64,000 nt of DNA from CATOSD01 sp965203135 (GCA_965203135.1 CBDBBO010000001.1:806001-870000), one strand, 5' to 3'; shown: positions 42,211 to 51,609, counted from the first letter of the stretch. Numbers and translations: made by a program. The notes: generated by a model from the letters alone, not told the origin.

Positions 42211-43212
42211 TTGGAACATCTTGACGAAGCCCGGGACGCCAACGGCTACGCGGTGGTCGCGCGGGGGCTGGCGAAGCGATTCGGCAACGTGGAGGCGGTG
42301 AAGGGCGTGGACCTCGAACTGTCGAAGGGCGAAATCTACGGCTTTCTGGGTCCGAACGGCGCGGGCAAGACGACCGTCGTCCGTATGCTGACCACGCTGC
42401 TCGCGCCCACGTCCGGCGATGCGACCGTCGCCGGATTCGACGTTACGCGCGAAGGGCAGCAGGTTCGGCTGCACGTCGGCGCGGCGCTGCAGGACGCCGC
42501 CCTGGACGACAAGCAGACGGGCCGGGAGCTGCTGAGGCTGCAAGGCCGCCTGTATGGGCTGAGGCGAAGGGAGATAAACCAGCGCCTTTCCGAACTGGCC
42601 GCGCTCATCGACATCGGCGACGCCATCGACCGCCTGATAGGCACCTACTCAGGCGGCATGAAGCGCAGGCTGGACCTGGCGGCGGCGCTGGTGCACAACC
42701 CCGAGGTGCTGTTCCTGGACGAGCCGACCACGGGACTCGATCCCATAAGCCGCAACCGAGTCTGGGAAGAGGTCCGGCGCATCAACCGGCAGCTCGGAGT
42801 GACCATCTTCCTCACCACGCAGTACCTGGAGGAGGCCGACGCGCTCGCCCACAGGGTGGGCATCATCAACGAGGGCGAACTGGTGGCAGAGGGCACGCCC
42901 GCGGACCTGAAACGCTCGGTGGGCCTGGACGTCATAGTAGCGCGCGTGGACGGCACCGCGGACGCGGCCATCGAGCGCCTGAACGCCATCGAGGGCGTGC
43001 AGCAGGTGGACGCCTACGAGTCCGAGCTGTCCGTCAGCGTGGCGAACGGCGCGTCGCTCGTCAGCGCGGTGGCGCTGGCGCTGAACGACTGCGGCGTGAG
43101 CGTGCAGGAGCTCACGCTGCGCACCCCCACGCTGGACGACGTGTTTCTACAGGTTACGGGCGCCCGCCTGCAGGAGGATGCCCCGCAGGACGTTGGAGAA
43201 AACCAGCTATGA
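42211..43212 (+). CDS. ABC transporter ATP-binding protein (DrrA type)
   Basis: 333 aa. Walker A GPNGAGKT, signature YSGGMKRRL, Walker B VLFLDEPTTGLDP, H-loop region FLTTQYLEEADALAHRV and a C-terminal extension typical of the DrrA/daunorubicin-resistance group. The start is a TTG at 42211 with AGGAAAGG 11 bases upstream; no better start lies within the conserved region. The permease gene overlaps by ATGA. Together they form an exporter for a hydrophobic compound or lipid; the substrate is unknown. Confidence 0.9.
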   Translation: MEHLDEARDANGYAVVARGLAKRFGNVEAVKGVDLELSKGEIYGFLGPNGAGKTTVVRMLTTLLAPTSGDATVAGFDVTREGQQVRLHVGAALQDAALDDKQTGRELLRLQGRLYGLRRREINQRLSELAALIDIGDAIDRLIGTYSGGMKRRLDLAAALVHNPEVLFLDEPTTGLDPISRNRVWEEVRRINRQLGVTIFLTTQYLEEADALAHRVGIINEGELVAEGTPADLKRSVGLDVIVARVDGTADAAIERLNAIEGVQQVDAYESELSVSVANGASLVSAVALALNDCGVSVQELTLRTPTLDDVFLQVTGARLQEDAPQDVGENQL

Positions 43213-44006
43213 CGACCATCGCTTCCACACAGATAAGGGCAAGGCGTTCGAACTTTCTGCGGGACGTCGTGAGCGTGGCCGAGCGCGCGCTGCGCTCCAT
43301 ACCGCGCGACGTCGAGGGCGTGATTCCAGCCCTCGTCATCCCCGTGTTCTTCTTCGTCGTGAACGTGGGCGCGCTCCAGGACCAGACCGAGCGGTTCATG
43401 GAGGTGGACTACAAGGCGTTCCAACTGCCCGTGGCCATCCTGTTCGCCGTAACCGGCATATCGCGGGCCATAACCGTAGTCACCGACATCCAGAGCGGCT
43501 ACTTCGACAAGCTCTCGCTCACGCCCGTCAACCGGCTGGGCATGCTGATAGGTTTCACCGTGGCCGACTTCGCGCTGGTTGTGGCGCTTACCGTGCCCGT
43601 AATCATTCTGGGACTGATCGTTGGGGTACGTTTCGAGTCGGGCCTGGTTGGACTGCTGGCGTTCGTATTGATGGGAGGCGCCTGGGGCCTGGCCTTCGCC
43701 GGCTTCCCCTACGCCATAGCGCTGAAGACGGGCAACCCAGTCGCGGTCAACAGCAGCTTTCTGTTGTTCTTTCCGTTCATGTTCCTGACCACCGTGTTCG
43801 TGCCGATGGAGGCGCTGACGGGCTGGTTGGCGACGGTGGCGGTGTACAATCCCGTAACCTATTTGCTGGACGGGCTGCGCTCGCTGATAACGGTCGGGTG
43901 GGACTCGGAGACGCTGCTGAAGGGCTTCGGCGCGATAGCGGGCGTGGGCGTCGTGAGCTACACGCTCGCGCTTATGGCGCTGCGAAGCCGCGCCAGGCGC
44001 CGCTAA
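43209..44006 (+). CDS. ABC-2-type transporter permease (DrrB type)
   Basis: 265 aa with six hydrophobic segments (first at ~residues 40-60, last at ~235-255), as in ABC-2 exporter permeases. The ATG overlaps the stop of the ATPase gene (ATGA at 43209-43212). A short GC-rich stem (44014-44035) lies between it and the facing MFS gene and may separate the transcripts. Confidence 0.88.
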   Translation: MTTIASTQIRARRSNFLRDVVSVAERALRSIPRDVEGVIPALVIPVFFFVVNVGALQDQTERFMEVDYKAFQLPVAILFAVTGISRAITVVTDIQSGYFDKLSLTPVNRLGMLIGFTVADFALVVALTVPVIILGLIVGVRFESGLVGLLAFVLMGGAWGLAFAGFPYAIALKTGNPVAVNSSFLLFFPFMFLTTVFVPMEALTGWLATVAVYNPVTYLLDGLRSLITVGWDSETLLKGFGAIAGVGVVSYTLALMALRSRARRR

Positions 44007-44037
44007 CGGCAACGCCGCGTCGCTCCGAGCGCGGCCT

Positions 44038-45255
44038 CTACTCCACGCGCCGGAAGCCGGGGTACACGAGCAGCAGCGCGACCGTGCCGACCAACAGCAG
44101 CACGCCGGTTACGAACAGCGCGTTGGGCGTGCCGATGTTCACCGCCAGAAAGCCCAACGGGATGGAGCTCAGGGGCTGTATGCCGAACGTCATCATGCCC
44201 AGGCTCATCACCCTGCCGCGCATTTCGGGCGAGGCGTACACCTGCACGAGGGTCATGGCCAGGGACATGACCAGCGAGCTCACGAGGCCGGTGAATAGCA
44301 GCAGCGGCACCGCGGCCCAGAACGACGTCGTCTGCGAAAAGGCCATCAGCCCCAGCGCCCAGCCCACGCAGTTGGCGAACAGCAGCAGCCCCCGCTTGCC
44401 GACGTTGCCCATCGCGGCGAGCGCGAGCGTGCCAACCAGCGCGCCTATGCCCATCACCATCAGCAGGAAGCCCAGGTCGTCCGAACCGACGTCCAGCGCC
44501 TCCCGTCCCCAGGCGGGCATCAGCGCGAAGTAGGCGAAACCGAACAGCGAGCTTATCAACATCAGCATGTTCACGCCCAGAATCGGCGGGTTCGAGCGGA
44601 CGTACCTGATACCCTCGCCGATGTCGCCCGAAAGGCCCCTGCGCGAGCGCGACGCGGGCGTCTGGCCCGCGCGAATCATCACCACCGACAGCACGGCAAG
44701 AGCGTACGTGGCCGCTATGAGGTAGAAGACGCCGTGCGTGCCCATGAAGATGATGAGCACGCCCGCCACGGCCGGCCCCGCGATGCGCGTCGCGTTCATG
44801 GCGGAGTTGGTCAGCGATATGGCGTTCATCAGCGTGCCCTCGGGCACGATGTCCGACAGTATCGCCTGGCGGCTGGGCATGTTGAGCGCCATGAGCGAGC
44901 CGTTCACAACTCCGATGCCAAGCAGCATTCCGAAGGTGATGACGTTGGTCATGTCCAACGTGGCGACGAGCGCCGTGACCAGGATGTTGCCCCCCTGGCT
45001 GAGGATGACCATGCGCTTGCGCGGGATGCGGTCGGCGAGCGCGCCGCCGATGACGGCCATGATGGTGACGGGCATGGAGAACGACGCCATGACCAGCGCG
45101 AGGGCGAGGGGAGAGTCGTCGGCCAACTCCAGCACCAGCCAGCCCCGGGTGATCATCTGCATGTTCATCGCCATGTAGGAGGCGAGCGAGCCGACGAACA
45201 TCCACCGGAAGTCGACGTAGTGGAAGGACTGGAAGACGGGCCAGCGGGCCAGCAC
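44038..45255 (-). CDS. MFS transporter (DHA3-like)
   Basis: 405 aa with about twelve hydrophobic segments. The first cytosolic loop carries GGALADRIPRKRM, the MFS motif A type (GxLaDrxxrkr). RFGx-type motifs recur in the second half (ASPEMRGRVMSLGMM). It resembles the MFS_3/EntS group of drug or siderophore exporters. The start is a GTG at 45255. The frame remains open further upstream without an ATG, so a different start, or initiation at CTG, cannot be excluded. Substrate unknown. Confidence 0.83.
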   Translation of the reverse strand: MLARWPVFQSFHYVDFRWMFVGSLASYMAMNMQMITRGWLVLELADDSPLALALVMASFSMPVTIMAVIGGALADRIPRKRMVILSQGGNILVTALVATLDMTNVITFGMLLGIGVVNGSLMALNMPSRQAILSDIVPEGTLMNAISLTNSAMNATRIAGPAVAGVLIIFMGTHGVFYLIAATYALAVLSVVMIRAGQTPASRSRRGLSGDIGEGIRYVRSNPPILGVNMLMLISSLFGFAYFALMPAWGREALDVGSDDLGFLLMVMGIGALVGTLALAAMGNVGKRGLLLFANCVGWALGLMAFSQTTSFWAAVPLLLFTGLVSSLVMSLAMTLVQVYASPEMRGRVMSLGMMTFGIQPLSSIPLGFLAVNIGTPNALFVTGVLLLVGTVALLLVYPGFRRVE

Positions 45256-45481
45256 CCGCTGGGTCAGACGTGGCGCCGCAGCGGTGGGCGCGTCCTCATC
45301 GCCCGGCGCCGGTCCCCGGGGTGGCTTGGTGTCTCTGATAGCGTCACTTCTCCTGCGTTACCGAGGCGCGCCCGCGCGGCCGCCACTCCCGGAATGCGCC
45401 TTCAAGCTCCAATTATACAACCTGACCCGCCGCTTCCGCTCACGGGCACGGTCCCGAATCCTGTTGCGATCGATAAAACGC

Positions 45482-45511
45482 TTGACAAGAACGCGCGTAC
45501 TGTTCTATTAT
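45482..45511 (+). promoter_or_regulatory. Strong promoter for the 88-aa orphan gene
   Basis: TTGACA (45482-45487), 18 bases, TATTAT (45506-45511). The spacer is flanked by GAAC and GTTC half-sites (GAACGCGCGTACTGTTC). Downstream bases give a further GTTC-N7-GAAC at 45512-45526. Confidence 0.6.
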
Positions 45512-45521
45512 GTTCTGTATA

Positions 45522-45535
45522 CGAACAGGCGTTTG
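45522..45535 (+). promoter_or_regulatory. LexA/SOS-like box
   Basis: CGAACAGGCGTTTG fits the Gram-positive LexA consensus CGAAC-RNRY-GTTYG in all specified positions. It covers the expected transcription start of the 88-aa gene. The assignment depends on this organism using a Gram-positive-type LexA site. Confidence 0.5.
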
Positions 45536-45563
45536 ATGGTGAACACTTGGAAAGGAGCTCGGC

Positions 45564-45830
45564 ATGGTGGCACAGAGTCACGGAACGGCAACCCCTCAAC
45601 TGTCCTTGCCCGGCATGGTCGTAGCCGAGCGGCAGCCGGTTGCGCTGCACTGCGGCAGCGTCACGCCCGGGCAGCAGGTGCAGTACGTGGGCAGGGTCAG
45701 CGGCGGGCCGCGCTTTCTCTCGCGCGGCGTGGTGAAACAGGCGCTCCAGCGCAAGGCCATCGTGGACCTGGGCCACGGCGGCACCTGGCACATCCCGTAC
45801 TACTTCCTGGAGATGCCGGAGGCGGCGTAG
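45564..45830 (+). CDS. Small conserved-looking orphan protein, possibly SOS-regulated
   Basis: 88 aa, not recognised. It reads as a compact globular domain (AERQPVALHCGSVTPGQQVQYVGRVSGGPRFLSRGVVKQALQRKAIVDLGHGGTWHIPYYFLEMPEA) with conserved-looking Gly, Trp, Tyr and His residues and no signal or transmembrane segment. An SH3-like or small beta-barrel fold would fit this length, but that is a guess. It has a strong ribosome-binding site (AAAGGAG, 6-base spacing) and a promoter with several GAAC/GTTC elements, so expression is probably high and regulated. Confidence 0.65.
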   Translation: MVAQSHGTATPQLSLPGMVVAERQPVALHCGSVTPGQQVQYVGRVSGGPRFLSRGVVKQALQRKAIVDLGHGGTWHIPYYFLEMPEAA

Positions 45831-45848
45831 CGCGGGCGGGCACGGAGG

Positions 45849-46724
45849 CTAGCCGAAGAAGCCGTCCCTGTAGTGCTGGGTGATTACGCCCGCCACCAGC
45901 TCCGGACGCTGCAGCGGCACGTCGTGGATGCTGTCTTCGAGCCACACGGTCTTGCTGACCGGCAATCGCGACGACGCCTTGGCGACCGACTCCTCCCGCC
46001 GGAACCGTCGCGCACCGGGCGACTGATCGCCCATGCGTCGGGCGGGCATGATGAGCACGGGCTGGCGGACGCGGGCGTACAGCTCTGACGGCCTGTGCTC
46101 CCACAGCGCCTCGATTATGCGCATGTGGTTTTCGCGGCTCAGCCGGGCGCGTATGGTGCCGTCGTCCAGCGTCCGAAAGTTGGCGAGCAGCGTGTCCTCC
46201 AGCTGCTCGTTCATCGCGCCGAGCCAGCCGCGGTTGCGGGCGCGCTCCAGCAGCCCATCCGGGGTCATCCCCTCGAATGAGGGCGGGGCCATTTCCCGCC
46301 TGGCTTCCTCCAGGGTCGCGCCGGGCCTTCCCGAAATCTCGATCATCCCGCCGTCCACCCAGCAGAGTCCCATCGGCACGTCGGGGTAATGCACCGCGAA
46401 CTCGAGGGCGACGCTGCCGCCCCAGGAGTGACCCACCACGAGGGGGCGTTCCATTCCCATTTTGCGCACGAACTCTCGCAGGTCGCCAGAGACGGTGGCA
46501 AAGTCGTAGCCCTGGTCCGGCTTGTCGGTCAAGCCGTGGCCGCGCTGGTCGAGGGCGACGACGGCAAAGTGGTCGGCAAGGATGGGCGCGACGAGGTCCC
46601 AGATGCGGCACGTGGACGCCAGGCCATGAAGAAGCACCAGCGGCTGGCCACTACCGCCCCAGTCGCGGTAGTGAAGGCGCAGGCCGTTGGCGGTGGCGTA
46701 GCGGTCTGTCGCGCTGGGCGTCAT
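45849..46724 (-). CDS. Alpha/beta-fold hydrolase
   Basis: 291 aa. Nucleophile elbow GHSWGG, oxyanion-hole LLHGLAST, DQRGHGLTDKP and a C-terminal catalytic histidine in DSIHDVPLQRPE. Such enzymes hydrolyse esters, epoxides or C-C bonds of aromatic meta-cleavage products. The substrate is not readable. It starts 5 bases after the PAC2 gene stop on the same strand, so the two are one operon. Confidence 0.87.
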   Translation of the reverse strand: MTPSATDRYATANGLRLHYRDWGGSGQPLVLLHGLASTCRIWDLVAPILADHFAVVALDQRGHGLTDKPDQGYDFATVSGDLREFVRKMGMERPLVVGHSWGGSVALEFAVHYPDVPMGLCWVDGGMIEISGRPGATLEEARREMAPPSFEGMTPDGLLERARNRGWLGAMNEQLEDTLLANFRTLDDGTIRARLSRENHMRIIEALWEHRPSELYARVRQPVLIMPARRMGDQSPGARRFRREESVAKASSRLPVSKTVWLEDSIHDVPLQRPELVAGVITQHYRDGFFG

Positions 46725-46729
46725 CGCCG

Positions 46730-47620
46730 CTAGGAGGCCTCGCCGCCTTCGCGGGCGTCCCGCTGGCTCTTGAGAAACTGTTCCAGGTCCTCCACCAGCA
46801 CGTCGGGACTGGGCAGGTCCCGCGGCTCGGCATGCGCGGCGTCGTATCGCCGCTCCAGCCGGCTCACGTAGGCGGAGAGGTCGTTGTCCTTGGCCACTAT
46901 CCGCGATAGCTCGGCCCCGAACGTCTCCCCCGCCCCGCGTATCTCCTCAAGGTCCACGTCGAAGCTCACGAAGCTGTGCAGCTTGGCGAGCAGCGCGTGG
47001 CTGAGTATGGGGTTGGGCGAGCGGTTGGCGTAGTGTGGCACGTGGCCCCAGATGCTCGCGTGCGGCAGCCCGATCGCGTCGCAGGCGGCCAGGAACGCGG
47101 TGTGAATGCCGGTGGGCCCCTGGTAGGCGGAGTTCCTTATCCCCATCCACTCCGCCTTCTGGGTAAGGCCGGGCCGGCTGGCCCTGCCGGACACGCGCGG
47201 CGGCCTGGTGTGGGGCACGGCGTCCAGCAGCGCCCCCAGCGTCACCACCAGCTCCACGCCGTGCTGCCCGGCGACGCCGGTGAGGATGCCGGAGAAGCGG
47301 CGCCAGCGCAGGTTCGGCTCCGTGCCGACGTAGAGCAGCAGGCCGCCGGTCTCGCCACCGGAGTCGGCGTGGTAGAAGTCGTTGCGGGGCCAGCGGATGG
47401 TGCGTTCGCCGCGGCTGTTGACGCGAGTTCGGGGCCGCGTGAGGGTGAAATCGTAAAACTCTTCGGGGTCGATTTCGGCGAACTTCCTCGCGCCCAGCTT
47501 TCGCACCAGGTAGCGCAGCGCGCGCGTCGCCGCCTCGGCCGCGTCGGGCCAGCCGGCGAACGCCGCGACCATGATGCGCAGCGGCTCCGGGGGCGAATCG
47601 TGAACAATCAAGCCGTCCAA
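46730..47620 (-). CDS. PAC2-family protein
   Basis: 296 aa. PAC2 family features: AFAGWPDAAEAATRALRYL near the N-terminus, GALLDAVPHTRPP, QGPTGIHTAFLAACDAIGLP, and ASIWGHVPHYAN. The family resembles proteasome assembly chaperones, but in bacteria without a proteasome its role is unknown. The start is a TTG at 47620 with GGAGG 6 bases upstream. It precedes the hydrolase in an operon. Confidence 0.85.
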   Translation of the reverse strand: MDGLIVHDSPPEPLRIMVAAFAGWPDAAEAATRALRYLVRKLGARKFAEIDPEEFYDFTLTRPRTRVNSRGERTIRWPRNDFYHADSGGETGGLLLYVGTEPNLRWRRFSGILTGVAGQHGVELVVTLGALLDAVPHTRPPRVSGRASRPGLTQKAEWMGIRNSAYQGPTGIHTAFLAACDAIGLPHASIWGHVPHYANRSPNPILSHALLAKLHSFVSFDVDLEEIRGAGETFGAELSRIVAKDNDLSAYVSRLERRYDAAHAEPRDLPSPDVLVEDLEQFLKSQRDAREGGEAS

Positions 47621-47779
47621 GCGGTCCCTCCATCAACTCTCGTGCGGCTGTTGGAGTTTACCACCCGCCGAAAGGCGGTGCCAAATCGGGGCTATGGGGC
47701 GTGCTATACTCGCCACCGGGTCGCGCGCCGGTCGCGTGGCCCAATCCTCCGCCGGCGGGCGGGAACGGCGGTACAGTCG

Positions 47780-48919
47780 ATGTTCGCGAGACTCACCTTC
47801 GCCACGGTGACGGCGACACCACACTCGGAATGGACGTTCGCGGAGCTACGCGACGCCGATGGTGCGGCGGCGCTTGTCGAGCTCACCTGCGGCGCGGAGA
47901 CCACGCGCGTCGTCTCCCTGCTCGCGAAGCTGGTGTTCGCGCTCGCCGGCCGCGACGACGTCGACGAGACGACGCCGGGCGCCGCGCTCGGCCTGGACAG
48001 CGCCCGGATAGCGGCAGACCGCGCGCTCGCGGCCGCCGTCAGCGCGCTGCGGTCGGCGATCGTCATCGCGCGCGCCGCCAAAGAGGGCGTGAGCCTGCGC
48101 CGGACTCTCGGCGACGAGGACGTGAGGAGCGTCCCGCTCTACGCCAACGTCAACCGCGGCCTGCTTGGCACGCCGCGCGCGCCAAGCGACTTCGCCGCGG
48201 CGGCGGAGCGTGCCGTCCGCGAGGGGTTCGAGACCGTCAAGTGCGCGCCATTCGACGAGGTGGTCCCCCCGTCGTCGCCCGACCGCATCCTGGAGCTGGC
48301 GCGGCCCGGGCTGGAGCGCGTGGCTGCCGTGCGGGAGGCCGTGGGGCCTGGGGTCACGGTGCTGGTGGACTGCCACAGCCGCTTCGAGGAGAGCACCGCC
48401 CCCATCGTGGCCGAGCGGCTGGCGACGCTGAATGTGGGATGGTTCGAGGAGCCTGTGGAGCCGACGAGGGACGCCGACGCGCTGGTGCGGATCGCCCGCG
48501 CCGTGCCCATGCCGGTCGCCGGTGGCGAGAGCGGCTACGGCGAGCGCTTCTTCGCGGAGTTGGTGACGCAGGGAGCGGTGGAGGTGGCGATGCCGGACGT
48601 GAAGTACTGCGGGGGAGTCGCGGCGGCGTTCGCGGCGGGCCGGTGCGTGATTGATGCGGGCGGACGCGTGTCGCTGCACAGCCCGTCCGGGCCCGTGGCG
48701 CATCTCGCCGGCGGGCACGTCACGGCGGCGCTGGCCGATGAAGGCGGGGTCGACACGCCGCTGGAGTACGCGGCGCACGAGGCCGAGTGGCGGCCCGAGC
48801 TGCTGAGTCCGCCGGAGCGCATCGAGCGGGGACAGCTAATCCTGCCCGAAGGGCCAAGCCTGGGCGCCACGCTGGATTGGGACGTGATACGACGCCACGG
48901 GCGGGTCTGGACGCCGTAG
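47780..48919 (+). CDS. Enolase-superfamily enzyme (mandelate-racemase/dipeptide-epimerase-like)
   Basis: 379 aa. The C-terminal barrel carries the metal ligands D197 (VLVDCHS), E223/E224 (GWFEEPVEP) and E250 (GGESGYG). The strand-2 motif is VKCAPFD, with one lysine rather than the KxK pair, and SLHSPSGPVAH offers a histidine near the end. The combination fits muconate lactonising, dipeptide epimerase or related subgroups. The reaction cannot be fixed from the sequence. ATG at 47780. Monocistronic; diverges from PAC2. Confidence 0.83.
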   Translation: MFARLTFATVTATPHSEWTFAELRDADGAAALVELTCGAETTRVVSLLAKLVFALAGRDDVDETTPGAALGLDSARIAADRALAAAVSALRSAIVIARAAKEGVSLRRTLGDEDVRSVPLYANVNRGLLGTPRAPSDFAAAAERAVREGFETVKCAPFDEVVPPSSPDRILELARPGLERVAAVREAVGPGVTVLVDCHSRFEESTAPIVAERLATLNVGWFEEPVEPTRDADALVRIARAVPMPVAGGESGYGERFFAELVTQGAVEVAMPDVKYCGGVAAAFAAGRCVIDAGGRVSLHSPSGPVAHLAGGHVTAALADEGGVDTPLEYAAHEAEWRPELLSPPERIERGQLILPEGPSLGATLDWDVIRRHGRVWTP

Positions 48920-48990
48920 CCGCGGTCCGAGGACGGGAATTCCGACGGGCCTGTTTGAAAGGAACGAAACTCAGAGGCTGGGAGGGAATC

Positions 48991-49575
48991 ATGAAGCTCA
49001 CCATCGACAAGGCCGTGAGGCTGGGCGTAATCGAAGAACTGCCGTACGCGACGACCATCAAGGACAATGAGCTGCGCGAGTTGGTCTACGACGCTTGGGC
49101 GATGTCTCTATCGTCGAGCGGCTTCGAGCGGATAAACGACATGCCGTGCTCAGGCGGCCCGGGAGGGCCGGAGTTGAAGGGACGCGGCCAGGCGGCCCAT
49201 CTCAACGGAGTAGCCCGCATCGGAGTGTCCATAGCGCAGGGGCTCACGGACGAGGTGGGCCACTTCCGCGTGGACCTGGACGAGGTGATCGCCGGGGGGC
49301 TGTGCCACGACCTGGGCAAGGCGTGGGAGTACGACCCCGAGAACATGGCCAGGTGGAGCGACCACCGCATCACCGGCGCGCCGTCCATGCGTCACCCGGT
49401 GTTCGGCGTGTTCGTTGCGCTGACCGCCGGCCTGCCCGAGCAGATAGCGCACATCGCGGGCGCGCACTCGGCGGAGGGACTCAACGTGACGCGGAGCCTC
49501 GCCGGCGAAATAATCGCCATAGCCGACGAGACCTTCTGGAAGGTGCTGGCGAGCGGCGGCCTGCTGGAAGGCTAG
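48991..49575 (+). CDS. HD-domain phosphohydrolase
   Basis: 194 aa. HD residues: H in AAHLNGVARIGV, HDLGK with H106/D107, HRITGAP, HIAGAHS. A metal-dependent phosphohydrolase fold with an N-terminal helical cap (~60 residues). ATG at 48991 with GGGAGG 6 bases upstream. Possible substrates are nucleotides or phosphorylated metabolites; none is indicated. Confidence 0.82.
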   Translation: MKLTIDKAVRLGVIEELPYATTIKDNELRELVYDAWAMSLSSSGFERINDMPCSGGPGGPELKGRGQAAHLNGVARIGVSIAQGLTDEVGHFRVDLDEVIAGGLCHDLGKAWEYDPENMARWSDHRITGAPSMRHPVFGVFVALTAGLPEQIAHIAGAHSAEGLNVTRSLAGEIIAIADETFWKVLASGGLLEG

Positions 49576-49601
49576 GCCCGCCTTTCTCGTGCGCCCGCTC
49601 C

Positions 49602-50960
49602 CTACTTGCCGCTCAGCATGTTGTACGCCAGCGCGATCATGATCTTGGCGCCGCTCACGAGGCTCTTGATGCCCACGGACTCATCGGTGCCGTGCGCCTT
49701 GCTCAGCATCGGGTCGTCGTCGGGGTGCGAGCCGGAGAAACCGTAGGTCGTGACGCCCAGCGGTCGCGTGAAGCGCGAGTCGGTGAAGCCGTTGCTGATG
49801 GCAGGCACCCACTGGATGTCGGAGCGCTGCAACGCCAGCGCCGTCGCCTCCTGTATGTTGTCGGCCAACTCGGACTCGAACGGCGACGAGTTGGGCACCG
49901 CCATGTAATCGATCTCATAGGACACGCCGGGGATGCCGCTCAGGATCGTATCCAGCTCCTGGCGCAGGTAGGCGTCGTCCTGGTGCGGCAGCGTCCGGAC
50001 GTCGCAGGTGAGCCGGATGGTCTCGGGCACGCTGTTGGACTTGATGCCGCCATTGATCATGGTTGGCGTGAGCGTCATGCGGGACAGCGCGCGCAGCATG
50101 GACGCGAAGCGCGGGTTGTCGTCCTGCACCTCCGCGATTATCTCGTCCACGTTCTGGGGCGAGGGCTTGTGCTCGATGGCGAAGGTGGAGAGGTGGTCGA
50201 ACAGCACCGTGGAGGTGTCGCGCTGAGGCTCGTACGACTCGATGCGCGAGAGCACCTGGCCCAGCCTGTAGAGCGCGTTTGTGCCCTGCCACGGCACGGA
50301 GGCGTGTGAGCTGACGCCCTTCACGTCGATCTCTACCTGCAAGCGTCCCTTCTCACCCACGCCCAGCACGTAGGTCAGGTTGCCCGCGGCCTCTATGGGC
50401 GTTCCGCCGCCCTCGTTCACGGCGAAGGGGGCGTATATCTTCTCGGGGTGGTGCTCGGCGAGCCAGCCGAAGCCGTAGCGCCCGCCGTGTTCCTCGTCGG
50501 CGCCGGACACCAGGATCAGGCTATCGTCGAACTGGACGCCGTTGCGCTTCAGCAGCCGCATCGCGTAGAGCTGCGCCGTGAGCAGGCCCTTGCAGTCCGA
50601 CGCGCCGCGCCCGTAGACGCGGTCGTCGGCCACGGTGGCGCTGAACGGCTCGAAGCGCCACTTGTCCCAGTCCTCCACCGGCACGACGTCGGTATGCGAC
50701 ATGAACGACAGGCCGGCGTTGCCGGAGGCGCCCTCGATTCTGGCGATGATGTTGCCGCGATTGGGAGCGGACTCCAGTATCTCGGACGGAATGCCGTCTT
50801 CGGCCAGCCAGTCGCGGGCGTACTCGCACACGGGCGTCTCGTCCCCGGTGGGCATGAAGCCGGTGTTGACGGACGGAATGCGGATCAGCGCCTGTTCCAG
50901 CGCGACGATGTTGTCGGTCTCAGCGTCGACCTGTGCGATCAGTTCTTCCAGGCTGGGCAT
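49602..50960 (-). CDS. M20-family metallopeptidase/deacylase
   Basis: 452 aa. Metal ligands: FMSHTDVVPVE (His), GRGASDCKG (Asp), GADEEHGG (Glu, with catalytic Glu), AVNEGGG (Glu or Asp type). The second domain (dimerisation lid) includes KGVSSHASVPWQGTNAL. The family includes ArgE, DapE, CPG2 and peptidase T; the long C-terminal part is closest to carboxypeptidase/ACY1-like members. Exact substrate unknown. ATG at 50960 with an AGGAG-type site upstream. Confidence 0.88.
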   Translation of the reverse strand: MPSLEELIAQVDAETDNIVALEQALIRIPSVNTGFMPTGDETPVCEYARDWLAEDGIPSEILESAPNRGNIIARIEGASGNAGLSFMSHTDVVPVEDWDKWRFEPFSATVADDRVYGRGASDCKGLLTAQLYAMRLLKRNGVQFDDSLILVSGADEEHGGRYGFGWLAEHHPEKIYAPFAVNEGGGTPIEAAGNLTYVLGVGEKGRLQVEIDVKGVSSHASVPWQGTNALYRLGQVLSRIESYEPQRDTSTVLFDHLSTFAIEHKPSPQNVDEIIAEVQDDNPRFASMLRALSRMTLTPTMINGGIKSNSVPETIRLTCDVRTLPHQDDAYLRQELDTILSGIPGVSYEIDYMAVPNSSPFESELADNIQEATALALQRSDIQWVPAISNGFTDSRFTRPLGVTTYGFSGSHPDDDPMLSKAHGTDESVGIKSLVSGAKIMIALAYNMLSGK

Positions 50961-51018
50961 TTCGGTATCCTCCTGTGTGGCAGTGGGGCGTGGGCCGAGG
51001 CAGCGGCCAAGTCTGGGT

Positions 51019-51546
51019 TTACTGGTCGACGTGGGCGGCCATCAGCAGCACGGCGATGCTCTTGGCGTCCCTGATGCGGCCGTCCCGTATCATGGCGGGA
51101 ATCTCGGTCAAGGGGTAGCGTTCCACCTCGATGTCCTCATCGTAGTCCATCTCGAGCCGGCTGTGAGACAGGTCCCTGGCGACGTAGGCGTACATGTACT
51201 CGGAGCAGAAGCCGGGGCTGGTCCAGAAGCCGCCGAGTGAGCGCAGGTCGCCGGAGCGGTAGCCCGTCTCCTCCTGAAGCTCGCGCTGGGCGCAGTAGTC
51301 CGGGTCCTCACCCGGCTCCACGATGCCGGCGGGCGCCTCGAGCAGCGCCTCCTCCACAGGGTAGCGGTACTGGCGCACCAGCACCACGCTGCCGTCGGCA
51401 TCGATGGGCGCTATCACCACTGCGGGCGCGTGGTCCGCTACCTCCCGCACGGCCTCGCGGCCGTTGTCCAGCCGCACGTTGTCTACGCGCACCTGGATGA
51501 CGTGGCCCTCGAACACCCTCTTGGAACTCAGTCTGGTCTCTTTCAT
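51019..51546 (-). CDS. NUDIX hydrolase (ADP-ribose pyrophosphatase type)
   Basis: 175 aa. The Nudix box reads GIVEPGEDPDYCAQRELQEETGY, matching GX5EX7REUXEEXGU. APAG before it and the following GGFWTSPGF fit the ADP-ribose pyrophosphatase group. The ATG at 51546 is preferred over an upstream in-frame ATG (51597) because of MKETRLSSKRVFEGHVIQVR at the start and a GAGAGG ribosome-binding site. It lies 58 bases before the M20 gene. Confidence 0.9.
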   Translation of the reverse strand: MKETRLSSKRVFEGHVIQVRVDNVRLDNGREAVREVADHAPAVVIAPIDADGSVVLVRQYRYPVEEALLEAPAGIVEPGEDPDYCAQRELQEETGYRSGDLRSLGGFWTSPGFCSEYMYAYVARDLSHSRLEMDYDEDIEVERYPLTEIPAMIRDGRIRDAKSIAVLLMAAHVDQ

Positions 51547-51609
51547 AAGCCTCTCTTGGCGGCTCTCTCGCCGGCGTACAGAAGGTGGCCTCGACACAGC
51601 AGGCGTTTG

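Noticed and set aside
41587..42543. Long minus-strand open frame over the intergenic region and the ABC ATPase start
   Set aside because: Runs antisense into a clear ABC gene, has no protein-like domain and overlaps repeats.
44014..44035. GC-rich stem between the ABC permease and MFS genes as terminator
   Set aside because: Six-base stem with a long loop and no U-tract; noted in the permease entry but not called.
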